A stretch of 23,123 bases of DNA, from contig CAZHEA010000053.1 in the NCBI GenBank assembly GCA_964531165.1, positions 1-23,123 on the forward strand. Reading direction: 5' to 3'. The DNA comes from SZUA-229 sp964531165 (GTDB taxonomy: Bacteria > Pseudomonadota > Gammaproteobacteria > SZUA-229). Shown one piece after another: positions 1-7,428 of the stretch; the stretch's first letter is position 1; the number at the start of each line of letters is the position of its first letter. The position numbers and the translations under genes were made by a program. Under the pieces are notes generated by a model. The model saw only the letters and a program-made list of their open reading frames with translations. It had not been told where the DNA came from and did not search any database.

Positions 1-350
1 GTACCTCTCTTAGACTAATTTAATTGAAATGTTGCTTTCTGACACATCCACTTGCCACCCCTAATTTATTGAGATAACCCGCTTCATCCAGAAAACCGTA
101 TTTTATACGCACCCTAATATACGCTTAAGGGAGCATGGAAAATTTGCCGCAGTATCATACTTCATTTGCGCTTTTTATCCAAGAGCTAAATCATATTTAA
201 CATATATATCAACAACTTAACCCATGCAGAGTCTGTTGCTAATCGCATTAAACACGGGGTTCATGCAGCTCTGTCTCCTGTTAACACAACTTTAGGGCTA
301 AATTTTATGTAGTCACTGGCCACTCTCTAATGCAAATAGACTAAAAATAT
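1..350. other. Gene-free left edge
   Basis: This AT-rich stretch follows the end of the minus-strand NIF3-family gene. I see no open frame of useful length, no tRNA-like fold, no convincing intrinsic terminator and no repeat. The neighbouring gene to the left lies outside the window, so the stretch may hold its promoter or 3' end, but nothing in it decides this. Confidence 0.5.
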
Positions 351-1112
351 TCACACCGGATTCGCAATATCCACAAACCCAACATCCAGCGCAAACTTTT
401 CCTCAAGATGACGGCCTAGCGCCTGCACCCCGTATGATTCAGTGGCATGATGGCCTGCAGCAAAATAATGTATATCGAGTTCTTTCGCCAGATGAAAAGT
501 CTGTTCGGATACCTCGCCACTGATAAAAGCATCCAGCCCCATCGCGGCAGCATCCTCAATATAATGCTGCGCACCACCACTGCACCAGCCGATGGTTTTC
601 ACCGCTTTGCCTGACGCCGCCGGTAGATGCAACGGTTGACGATTTAACTGCTGTTCAATATGTGAGGACACTTTATCGGCAGACATTGCATCCGCAAACT
701 CACCCCACCAGAGCAAGCCTTTTGCCGGCCCCTGCTGCACGTTACCCTTCACATTAATATCCAGCATTTTTGCCAATGTCATATTATTGCCATATTGCGG
801 ATGTGCATCTAGCGGCAAATGATAGGCGATTAAACTGATATCATATTCAAGCAGGCGCTGAATACGTTGACGTTTTATGCCGGTAATCACAGCACTTTCA
901 TTTTTCCAGAAATAACCGTGATGTACCAAAATAGCATCTGCCTGCTTTTCAATTGCCGCTTCAATTAAATCCTGACAGGCTGTAACGCCACAAATAATTC
1001 GCGTAACATCATTCTTTCCTTCAACCTGCAAACCATTTGGGCAATAATCGTTGAACTCATTAACCCCTAACAGGTCATTACAATACTCTACAATTGAATT
1101 AAGCTGTGTCAT
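351..1112 (-). CDS. NIF3/YbgI-family dinuclear metal-binding protein
   Basis: The 253-residue protein has the layout of the NIF3 (GTP cyclohydrolase I type 2-like, E. coli YbgI) family. Metal-ligand motifs are at VHHGYFW (His64, His65), YHLPLDAH (His98, Asp102) and near the C-terminus GHHATE (His221/222, Glu225), the usual ligand set for a two-metal site. The length matches the short bacterial form. The start is set at the ATG preceding TQLNSIVEY; an upstream in-frame ATG at 1157 would add 15 residues unlike the family and would run into the divergent protease gene. The cellular role of this family is unsettled (metal-dependent hydrolase or metal-handling protein), so no reaction is assigned. 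In pseudomonads a NIF3-like gene also sits beside algW and hisC, which supports the call. Family identification is secure; function is not. Confidence 0.9.
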   Translation of the reverse strand: MTQLNSIVEYCNDLLGVNEFNDYCPNGLQVEGKNDVTRIICGVTACQDLIEAAIEKQADAILVHHGYFWKNESAVITGIKRQRIQRLLEYDISLIAYHLPLDAHPQYGNNMTLAKMLDINVKGNVQQGPAKGLLWWGEFADAMSADKVSSHIEQQLNRQPLHLPAASGKAVKTIGWCSGGAQHYIEDAAAMGLDAFISGEVSEQTFHLAKELDIHYFAAGHHATESYGVQALGRHLEEKFALDVGFVDIANPV

Positions 1113-1144
1113 TGAGACTCCGTCACACTGGAATTTTTTATTAT

Positions 1145-2248
1145 ATGAAATTATCACATTCTACACGTTTTCTTTTTAACTGGGCGGTATTCGGCTTACT
1201 GATCGCAGCAGCAATCATTGCCTATCCAAACCTTAATTTTAAGGCGCTTTTTTCATTACCTGCACACACAATTCAAAATCATGATAGCTATGCTAACGCG
1301 GTGAATAAAGCCGCTATTTCTGTGGTCAGCATTAACGCATATCGCCTAGTCAAAGAAGAACCAAAGTTGCTTCCCGAAAACCAGAATTCCAGTCGCAGCA
1401 CTAAACCTACATTTAAAATTAGACCCAATAAAGGTTCGGGAGTAATCATTAACTCTGCAGGATACATCGTAACCAACAATCACGTCGTCAGCGGTGCCCA
1501 GAGAATTGAAGTCATGCTGCATGACGGACGCCGCTTTGATGCAAAAGTTATTGGTCTTGATCCGCCCACCGATCTTGCAGTTATCTCAATCCCGTTACAA
1601 CAACTGCCCGCCATTAAAATTGCCGACAGCAATAAAACAAAAGTCGGCGACATTGTGCTCGCTATTGGCAACCCCTTCGGCATCGGCCAAACCGTCACCC
1701 AGGGAATCATCAGTGCAACCGGTCGCGACCGGGTTGGCTTAAATACCTATGAAAATTTTATACAAACCGATGCTGCCATAAATCGTGGCAACTCCGGTGG
1801 CGCTTTAATTAATACACAGGGTGAAATTCTGGCAATTAATTCGGCTATTTATAGCCAGACCGGAAATTATTTAGGCATCAGTTTTGCCATACCGATTAAT
1901 CTGGTTAGCGATGTCATTAAACAAATAATAGAAAATGGTAGAGTCATTCGTGGCTGGCTGGGAGTTGAAGGTGTCGACTTAAATGCACAGATGTTACAGC
2001 GTGTTGGATTATCAGACATTCAGGGAGTGCTAATTACCGATGTATTTGATCAGGGGCCGGCAGAAATAGCGGGAATTAGAGTCGGTGACATAATTACTCA
2101 TATCGATAAAACCATAATTCGCGACACGCGAGATGTTTTAAATGCGGTAGCGGCCGGACGACCCGGCGACAAAATACAAATTAACGGCATTCGTAAACGT
2201 CAGAGCTTTGTTACCGAGGCCACCTTAGAACAGCGACCTAAAGAATAA
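1145..2248 (+). CDS. DegS/AlgW-like periplasmic serine protease (S1C, one PDZ)
   Basis: The 367-residue protein has an N-terminal membrane anchor (about residues 11-28), then a trypsin-like domain with a complete triad: His113 in TNNHVV, Asp143 in PTDLAV and Ser217 in GNSGG. A single PDZ domain follows (about 270-360). One PDZ plus an uncleaved anchor is the DegS/AlgW pattern; DegP/DegQ carry two PDZ domains and a cleaved signal. In the known family this protease senses misfolded outer-membrane proteins through its PDZ domain and makes the first cut in the anti-sigma factor RseA/MucA, releasing sigma-E/AlgU. The ATG at 1145 begins a standard K-rich anchor; the upstream ATG at 1106 would overlap the divergent NIF3 gene and is disfavoured. 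No strong Shine-Dalgarno is visible. Adjacency to hisC and a NIF3 gene resembles pseudomonad algW. Confidence 0.92.
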   Translation: MKLSHSTRFLFNWAVFGLLIAAAIIAYPNLNFKALFSLPAHTIQNHDSYANAVNKAAISVVSINAYRLVKEEPKLLPENQNSSRSTKPTFKIRPNKGSGVIINSAGYIVTNNHVVSGAQRIEVMLHDGRRFDAKVIGLDPPTDLAVISIPLQQLPAIKIADSNKTKVGDIVLAIGNPFGIGQTVTQGIISATGRDRVGLNTYENFIQTDAAINRGNSGGALINTQGEILAINSAIYSQTGNYLGISFAIPINLVSDVIKQIIENGRVIRGWLGVEGVDLNAQMLQRVGLSDIQGVLITDVFDQGPAEIAGIRVGDIITHIDKTIIRDTRDVLNAVAAGRPGDKIQINGIRKRQSFVTEATLEQRPKE

Positions 2249-2264
2249 AAGCAACCGCTTTTAT
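2245..2264. terminator. Hairpin at the protease stop codon, between convergent genes
   Basis: A perfect 8-base inverted repeat, ATAAAAGC and GCTTTTAT around an AACC loop, overlaps the stop codon of the protease gene. It is symmetrical and could act on both strands, but the stem is A/T-rich and there is no long U tract after it, so termination would be weak. A second, imperfect pairing lies at 2289-2298 with 2323-2332 (one mismatch, one wobble). Together they are the only structure in the 110-base convergent gap to hisC. Confidence 0.4.
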
Positions 2265-2358
2265 CTACCCGTAAAAGAAAAATTGCAGTGCGCGGCAGGC
2301 ACACACAAAAATATTTGCGTTGCTGGCGTGCATTTGCGGATGCAATGTTTCTAACCTT

Positions 2359-3483
2359 TTAATCCACGCACTCATTAAGCGCCACAATCAACGCCTGATT
2401 TTCTTCAGGCTTGCCGACAGTAATGCGTAAACACTGGGTTAGCACACCGCCCGCAGAATGCGAATTTTTAATTAATACACCACGCCGCTTTAAGCCTTCA
2501 AAAATTTCTGATGCATCACCCTCTAGTACCCTCAACAAGATAAAGTTTGCCCGACTTGGGAAAACTTTAAATGCAGAAAAACCACTCAATTTTTCAAACA
2601 ACCAGTCGCGCTGTTTTCGAATAATCGATGCCTGCGCTTCAAACACACCCGCATGCTTTAAAGCAAACTCAGCACTCACTTGCGTTAAAATATTAATATT
2701 ATATGGCAAACGAATTTTATCAAATTCAGAAATCCACTTTTCCGGCCCAGCCAGTAACCCCAGTCGCAGGCCAGCCAGCCCCATTTTAGAAACTGTGCGC
2801 ATTACCAGTAAATTATCAAACTCACCAAGACGTGGCATAAAGCTGGTACAGGCAAAAGGATGGTAAGCTTCATCAACAACTACCAGGCCTTTCGCAGCAG
2901 TTAAAACTTCAACTATTTCATCATCGGAAAACAAGTTACCCGTTGGGTTATTGGGATAGGCCAGAAAAATCAAAGCCGGTTGATGGCTTTTAATCGCCTC
3001 CAGCATAGCCGGCATATCCAGAGAAAAATCTTCCTTTAAAGGCACACCAACAAAATCCATACCGGTAAACGTTGCGATCATACTGTACATCACAAAGCCC
3101 GGCTCCGGCGCCAGAATTTTTTTACCCGGCTGCGCCACAGCCATTGCCATAATTTGAATTAACTCATCAGAGCCATTTCCCAAAATAATTGTATTTCGAG
3201 AAACTCCATTTTCAACATTATTTTCTGCACCGGCACTTGAATTAGTTTCAGGCACCTCCATATACTCTTTAAGCGCAGATGAAAGTTTAGCGGCAGCTGG
3301 ATCAGGATAACGATTTATTTCTGCATGCCGTATAAGCTCCAACCACTCATCCATTAAAGCTTCCGGCATATGATATGGATTTTCCATGGCATCCAGTTTT
3401 ATCATATCGCCGGGGTTCGGCACGTGGTAAGCATTTAAATTTAATATTTCTTTGCGGATTAGCTGCTTTACTTTATCTGACAT
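2359..3483 (-). CDS. hisC: Histidinol-phosphate aminotransferase
   Basis: The 374-residue protein is a fold-type I PLP aminotransferase of the HisC family, which converts imidazole-acetol phosphate and glutamate to histidinol phosphate in histidine biosynthesis. Markers seen are LDAMENPY near residue 31, the cofactor-phosphate loop GNGSDELI (102-109), YPNNPTGN (176-183), DEAY (204-207), the Schiff-base lysine in TVSKMGLAGLRLG (Lys233) and the substrate-carboxylate arginine in CLRIT (Arg353). The protein is slightly longer than usual because of an Asn/Ser/Glu-rich insertion at about residues 78-97, just before the GNGSDE loop. It is convergent with the protease gene and appears to be transcribed alone; no other his gene is in the window. 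A broader aromatic or arginine-type aminotransferase is the alternative, but position and motifs favour HisC. Confidence 0.9.
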   Translation of the reverse strand: MSDKVKQLIRKEILNLNAYHVPNPGDMIKLDAMENPYHMPEALMDEWLELIRHAEINRYPDPAAAKLSSALKEYMEVPETNSSAGAENNVENGVSRNTIILGNGSDELIQIMAMAVAQPGKKILAPEPGFVMYSMIATFTGMDFVGVPLKEDFSLDMPAMLEAIKSHQPALIFLAYPNNPTGNLFSDDEIVEVLTAAKGLVVVDEAYHPFACTSFMPRLGEFDNLLVMRTVSKMGLAGLRLGLLAGPEKWISEFDKIRLPYNINILTQVSAEFALKHAGVFEAQASIIRKQRDWLFEKLSGFSAFKVFPSRANFILLRVLEGDASEIFEGLKRRGVLIKNSHSAGGVLTQCLRITVGKPEENQALIVALNECVD

Positions 3484-3907
3484 TTTTCTGATACTCTTCT
3501 GGCGCTTTAAATAACTCTGCGCATAATACCATAAAACCCATAATACTGAGACACCAGAAGTCTGGGCACACTTTAAATATAAACCATCAGAAAAATTATT
3601 TATACAGCTGGATTATTTCAATAGGTACATATTGGTTATTGATTACACATTTAACATTCACTGAATTTTTTACCTTTATAGAAATAACGAACCAGCAGTA
3701 GAGACGATATAATTTTACATGTTTTATTTACTAATTTTTTTAACTTTGTTGCTATTCTATCTTTTTGATTTAAAAAGAACATTTCATTCACAAGCAGATG
3801 ACAAAAAAATATTTTCTATTTTTTACTTGAAAAAAAACCAGCCATCTCCATCTATTATTTAAGCCAACCAACACGGCAAACATATTAACCTTACTGGAGA
3901 GACAAAC
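3484..3907. other. AT-rich divergent intergenic region between hisC and hsp20
   Basis: This 424-base, very AT-rich gap separates the divergently transcribed hisC and hsp20 genes, so it should hold both promoters. The only element I can support is the sigma-32-type promoter near its right end. A 47-codon frame at 3719-3862, encoding a Leu/Phe-rich N-terminus, overlaps that promoter and has no good ribosome binding site; I do not accept it as a gene. Confidence 0.5.
3826..3853 (+). promoter_or_regulatory. Sigma-32 (RpoH) heat-shock promoter of hsp20
   Basis: A -35 element CTTGAAA (3826-3832) and a -10 element CTCCATCT (3846-3853) are separated by 13 bases. The RpoH consensus is about CTTGAAA, 11-15 bases, then CCCCATNT, so the -35 matches fully and the -10 at all but one defined position. 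Transcription would start around 3860, leaving a leader of roughly 50 bases before the hsp20 ATG, with a GGAGAG Shine-Dalgarno at 3896-3901. Its place upstream of a small heat-shock protein gene makes the call convincing. Confidence 0.75.
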
Positions 3908-4339
3908 ATGAGCCTGACACATTACAATCCCTGGAATATTTTTGATCAACTACAACACGAAGCCAATCGAGCACATGCTTATCAGGCAAAAAACGAAGAC
4001 CATGCCGTTGCCAGTGACTGGTCACCTGCGGTCGATATTAAAGAGGAAGAGAACCAGTTTCTGCTGATTGCAGATATTCCCGGCGTTAATCCGGATGATA
4101 TCGATATTCAGATGGAAGACAACATTCTAAGTATTAAAGGTGAACGCAATTCAGAACTTAAAACTGAACACGAGGGGTTTAAACGTATAGAAAGAAAACA
4201 CGGTGTTTTTTACAGACGCTTCACTCTACCAAAAGGTGTTAACGCAGAAGCCATTGAAGCTAAATCAGACAATGGTGTATTGACCGTTAGCATTCCAAAA
4301 CAGGAAACAGTTAAGCCAAGAAAAATCGCCATAAACTAA
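3908..4339 (+). CDS. Hsp20-family small heat-shock protein
   Basis: The 143-residue protein is an alpha-crystallin-domain chaperone that holds unfolding proteins in a refoldable state without ATP. It starts with the short N-terminal arm common in proteobacterial Hsp20 proteins (SLTHYNPWNIFDQL), then a crystallin domain at about residues 38-135. Visible landmarks are DIKEEENQF at the domain start, ADIPGV, the FYRRFTLP strand and NGVLTVSIPK near the end. The C-terminal I-X-I oligomerisation motif is IAI within RKIAIN. It is a single-gene unit with a sigma-32-type promoter, a strong GGAGAG ribosome binding site seven bases upstream of the ATG, and a strong terminator 28 bases after the stop. It resembles the Hsp16.5/Hsp20 type of environmental proteobacteria more than enterobacterial IbpA/IbpB. 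Confidence 0.95.
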   Translation: MSLTHYNPWNIFDQLQHEANRAHAYQAKNEDHAVASDWSPAVDIKEEENQFLLIADIPGVNPDDIDIQMEDNILSIKGERNSELKTEHEGFKRIERKHGVFYRRFTLPKGVNAEAIEAKSDNGVLTVSIPKQETVKPRKIAIN

Positions 4340-4366
4340 ATTGCACTCTCAATAGACTATGTGCAT

Positions 4367-4403
4367 AAAAAAGGCGCTATCTATACAGATAGCGCCTTTT
4401 TTT
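4367..4403. terminator. Bidirectional intrinsic terminator after hsp20
   Basis: A perfect 10-base-pair stem, GGCGCTATCT (4373-4382) with AGATAGCGCC (4387-4396), has an ATAC loop. It is flanked by six A on the left (4367-4372) and seven T on the right (4397-4403). It is a textbook terminator for the plus-strand hsp20 and, because of the A tract, equally good for the minus-strand lipoprotein gene ending at 4439. Confidence 0.93.
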
Positions 4404-4438
4404 ACTCTGTTTTTAACCGTGACTAAACCGGCAAAATA

Positions 4439-5026
4439 CTATCTAACAATTTGGCTAACCAGCCCCTTTTCATTAAAATTCACCTGCATAGTTCCAAACC
4501 GATTTACCCAATACCTCCATGAGTCAGCATCCAGGCTGGGCGTTTTATGTCGCGGCGGAATACCCATTGCCAACACCACGCCGTCACGCGTCATGCCCTT
4601 TAACGCCACACCTTGCTTAATTCCCTTTTGATCAATAGCGCTTAAACTTTTAACCTTATCTGTTTTACATTCACGACCAAAAAAGTGCATCAAGTGGTTC
4701 ATCAAAGGCTCTCTGGCTGCTTTGTGATAATAATATGAAAACTCCTGACCAGTCTCTTTCACCTTAAACACCATCACTTTTTTGCTTGCCTTGAGTAATA
4801 CAACCTCTGTACATAAAGGCATTAAGCTATCCAGCTGATAATTAACTGCATATAAACGTGAGCGTTTCATATCCGGATGCAAATTGACCAGCGTATAAAC
4901 CCCTGCGCTATTCATCATACTCTGGCCTGTCGTATCCTTAACTTCATAGGTAGCAAAACACCCGGTCAGCAAGAACATCGTAAAAGTGAGCAGGGCCCAA
5001 TGGCTTATTTTTTTTATTAGATACAC
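4439..5026 (-). CDS. Lipoprotein with a BamE/SmpA-like C-terminal domain
   Basis: The 195-residue protein begins with a type II signal peptide, and its lipobox LLTGC puts the lipidated cysteine at residue 23. The middle part (about 30-140) is not recognised. The last 60 residues read like the BamE/SmpA fold: GMTRDGVVLAMGIPP, then a SWRYWVNRFG strand and VNFNEKGLVSQI at the end. Full BamE is shorter and lacks the extra middle region, so this is probably a different envelope lipoprotein that borrowed the fold rather than the Bam subunit. The start is a GTG with an AGGAGA site five bases upstream (5032-5037). It is a single minus-strand gene ending at the shared bidirectional terminator. Exact function unknown. 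Confidence 0.8.
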   Translation of the reverse strand: MYLIKKISHWALLTFTMFLLTGCFATYEVKDTTGQSMMNSAGVYTLVNLHPDMKRSRLYAVNYQLDSLMPLCTEVVLLKASKKVMVFKVKETGQEFSYYYHKAAREPLMNHLMHFFGRECKTDKVKSLSAIDQKGIKQGVALKGMTRDGVVLAMGIPPRHKTPSLDADSWRYWVNRFGTMQVNFNEKGLVSQIVR

Positions 5027-5340
5027 TTTTTTCTCCTGTTTAAAAATTAATCTTTTAGGTTAACCAAATAATCAGATTACGCTTTATATGGAGTAAACTT
5101 ATTGCAGGATACAAAATCTGCCGTCTTTCTTTCCCTGATTCAGCTCTGATACGGATAAATCGGCTTAATGCTCAACACATTAACCGATTTTATCATCGCG
5201 AAAATTACAGGAAACCCATCTAAAACACAATATTGTTTGTCTATATATGATGCACGGCTACTCCATTGAAAAGCTAGAGTCAATCATCTGGCCTAAGGCA
5301 TAATCCATATTAATCAATGATAAGCGAACAATTTTTTTAT
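5027..5340. other. Intergenic region with one hairpin
   Basis: This 314-base gap lies between two minus-strand genes, downstream of the hydrolase and upstream of the BamE-like lipoprotein, so it should contain the end of one transcript and the promoter of the other. It carries a long hairpin at 5157-5190. I see no coding frame of note and no promoter match I would defend. Confidence 0.5.
5157..5190 (-). terminator. Long hairpin, possible terminator of the DUF4266 operon
   Basis: AAATCGG (5157-5163) and TTAATG (5165-5170) pair with CATTAA (5178-5183) and CCGATTT (5184-5190), leaving one bulged C and a seven-base loop. That makes 13 paired bases. It sits about 150 bases past the hydrolase stop on the minus strand. 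The following tract on that strand is only weakly U-rich, so it may be a terminator or an RNA-stabilising 3' structure rather than a classical intrinsic terminator. Confidence 0.4.
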
Positions 5341-6102
5341 TTATTGAAAAAGTTTTTCGATATTTTTATTTATTAAAAGATCACTCCATAACCTTCGCCA
5401 GCTATACCAGTTATGCCCGCCAGAACCAATAATAACCTGCTTATCAGTAAGATACTGCGCCAGCAAATTTGCTGCCGGGTACATTTTATCCCTGTCTCCG
5501 ATAGCCAGAAGCGTGTGATTTTTTTTTGCTTGAATATCCTCATCAATCCAGTACCAGACCCGACTGGAAAGGTTACTTATGGAGGTATCATCTTTTACCG
5601 GCGGTCTGTGCTTTATCCATGCCCCCACATCTGAATACCCTGCAATTTCCGAGATAATTTCCGCTTCCCCAAGATAAGGAGCGATTAATAACAACCCCCT
5701 TATATCATCACCATGCTCATGATTAAACCAGATACTGCCGTAACCTCCAAGTGAAATACCACCCAGTACAATTTTTCGATAGCCCTGCTGTTTTGCGAAT
5801 GGTATAACACGCAACTTCAACTCACTCACTAAACTTCCCTGCATATAATGTCCAATTTCAGCCCCTACAGTCAGCACATCGAAATTTAGTGAATATTGTT
5901 TTATTCCGTCAAAAAAGCCTTCCTCTTCAAAACGATATAGGCTGTTATTAATACCCGGCAATAGAATTAGCAGGTTCTCACTCGGCGCTGCCGCGGTATG
6001 ATAAAGCTGCCACTGAATAGCTATCGGCTCTTTTGCCCCACCGGCACAAGCTGATAGTATTAGAAACAGAAATGACAATGCGCTTAACCGCAAAGAAAAC
6101 AT
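5341..6102 (-). CDS. Alpha/beta-hydrolase-fold lipoprotein
   Basis: The 253-residue protein has a lipoprotein signal peptide with lipobox LSAC (lipidated Cys19), then an alpha/beta-hydrolase domain. The nucleophile elbow is GISLGGYG with Ser117, the acid is probably Asp203 or Asp205 in GDRDKMYP, and the catalytic histidine is His230 in GSGGHNW. An LLPGINNS loop near residue 50 would form the oxyanion hole. It is probably a membrane-anchored esterase or acyl hydrolase facing the periplasm; no substrate can be read. The ATG at 6102 is chosen for its very strong GAGGAGG site five bases upstream (6108-6114) and the clean signal peptide; a GTG at 6129 would add nine residues. It is the last of three co-directional genes, starting 23 bases after the DUF3570-like gene. 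This partner in a DUF4266/DUF3570 operon is notable. Confidence 0.82.
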   Translation of the reverse strand: MFSLRLSALSFLFLILSACAGGAKEPIAIQWQLYHTAAAPSENLLILLPGINNSLYRFEEEGFFDGIKQYSLNFDVLTVGAEIGHYMQGSLVSELKLRVIPFAKQQGYRKIVLGGISLGGYGSIWFNHEHGDDIRGLLLIAPYLGEAEIISEIAGYSDVGAWIKHRPPVKDDTSISNLSSRVWYWIDEDIQAKKNHTLLAIGDRDKMYPAANLLAQYLTDKQVIIGSGGHNWYSWRRLWSDLLINKNIEKLFQ

Positions 6103-6125
6103 ATTAACCTCCTCTGCACCTGAAC

Positions 6126-7427
6126 TCACCAGAAATAAGAATAACTCACCTGTAAACTTAATGCGGTTAAATCATCCAGCTGTTGATCAGCACGTACATC
6201 ACTGCGCCTATCAAACTGTTCAGTCAGATATTCCAGACGCACTACCATTTCATCTGTTGATGCAAAACGTATGCCGTATCCTAACCCGATAACATAACTT
6301 GAAAAGCGCGCCAGACGATAGTCAGCACTTGCCGCATCCAGCAATACCTGACCGTTAGCATCCACATCAATTCCCTGTGTCAGATGCGGACGGTAAAACG
6401 CCGCATCTGATTGCTGATAATAGCGAATATGCGGCGAGAGATACTGCTTATCACTGAGTCTGAGCCGATACCTCACATCAAAGGTATTCGAACGAACATC
6501 CCAGTCATCCCAGTAATACCGGTATGAGAAGTGCAACACATCTCCATCAAAATCGTGCACCAGCGAACCAAACACACTGCTTCTCAGGCGCTCATCCGGG
6601 CGCTGCTCAAATACATACGGCAGTGCATCCGGTGATACATTAATCAGGCCATCATTAGTTATATTTCCGTTAGCACCTAATACAGACAGGATTTGATACG
6701 GATTAGTCAGATAACCGGTCGAATTATTTAAATTTAAGTTTATTTTTATTAATGCGTAACGCGTTAACACCTGCGTCAAGCCTAAGTTAAAATCAAATAT
6801 ATTTTTCGTATCGCTCGAATTCGAACCTGAATTTTGTGTGCTCGCCAGCATCGGTGTAAAACCAACCGGTATGCCTCCATCCCTTGGATCCTGCTTTTCC
6901 AGATAAGCATTTAACTCAACATTTAACGTCGAGTTTTTATTATTAAAATCATGTAGTATGCCGCCGCCTACACCAACCGACGCATAATCAAACTCTTTTG
7001 ATGTATAACCATTTAACAAAAAACGATTATTCTCATTCACTGCGAAGCTGTAACTACCCTTTATCGACACACGGTAATCCTTAAAACCATCTTCTCTGGG
7101 CCTGCCACCGGCGGCAATTTGATAACGCCCCCCGGATGGGCTGGTAAAGGTTTGTGATGACTGCTGAACAACCGCGCCGTTTGGCGTGGCACCTGTCATA
7201 GCATCGGTCGTCAGCAACAGGCTAAATTCATCGTCATCCTGTAACTTTCCAGATATATGCACGGCAGGTTTAAGCACCTGCACCCCATCACTGCCTTCCG
7301 AATAATAGAGTACGCCCGCATCCAGAGAGAAGTCCTGCGCTGGCTCCCCATAACTCTGCGGGCTTTGTAATAACGTCAGTGCCGCTGCTGCCAGAGAGGG
7401 TGCTATTTTCTTCTGATAGTTATCCAT
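6126..7427 (-). CDS. DUF3570-like outer-membrane beta-barrel protein
   Basis: The 433-residue protein has an N-terminal signal peptide (about residues 1-26, ending near SYG), then alternating polar/hydrophobic strands throughout: a ladder of amphipathic beta strands with Gly/Asn/Asp-rich turns. It closes on an aromatic terminal strand (QVSYSYFW), a typical outer-membrane barrel signature. The opening SLDAGVLYYSEGSDGVQVLKP, the TTDAMTGATPNG turn and the later KEFDY segment are characteristic of the DUF3570 family as I know it. Function of the family is not established. The start is the ATG one base after the stop of the DUF4266-like gene (TGATATG), implying translational coupling; a longer frame reaching 7505 would overlap that gene. 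DUF3570 and DUF4266 genes are often neighbours, which supports both calls. Confidence 0.85.
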   Translation of the reverse strand: MDNYQKKIAPSLAAAALTLLQSPQSYGEPAQDFSLDAGVLYYSEGSDGVQVLKPAVHISGKLQDDDEFSLLLTTDAMTGATPNGAVVQQSSQTFTSPSGGRYQIAAGGRPREDGFKDYRVSIKGSYSFAVNENNRFLLNGYTSKEFDYASVGVGGGILHDFNNKNSTLNVELNAYLEKQDPRDGGIPVGFTPMLASTQNSGSNSSDTKNIFDFNLGLTQVLTRYALIKINLNLNNSTGYLTNPYQILSVLGANGNITNDGLINVSPDALPYVFEQRPDERLRSSVFGSLVHDFDGDVLHFSYRYYWDDWDVRSNTFDVRYRLRLSDKQYLSPHIRYYQQSDAAFYRPHLTQGIDVDANGQVLLDAASADYRLARFSSYVIGLGYGIRFASTDEMVVRLEYLTEQFDRRSDVRADQQLDDLTALSLQVSYSYFW

Positions 7428-7428
7428 A

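Noticed and set aside
2411..2866. Plus-strand 151-codon frame inside hisC
   Set aside because: It is the antisense shadow of hisC, whose minus-strand product has all family motifs.
3719..3862. 47-codon frame with a Leu/Phe-rich membrane-like N-terminus upstream of hsp20
   Set aside because: It lies in very AT-rich DNA, has no convincing ribosome binding site, and overlaps the sigma-32 promoter of hsp20; hydrophobic frames arise easily in T-rich sequence.
4359..4631. Plus-strand 90-codon frame after hsp20
   Set aside because: It crosses the intrinsic terminator and then runs antisense inside the BamE-like lipoprotein gene; no homology-like features.
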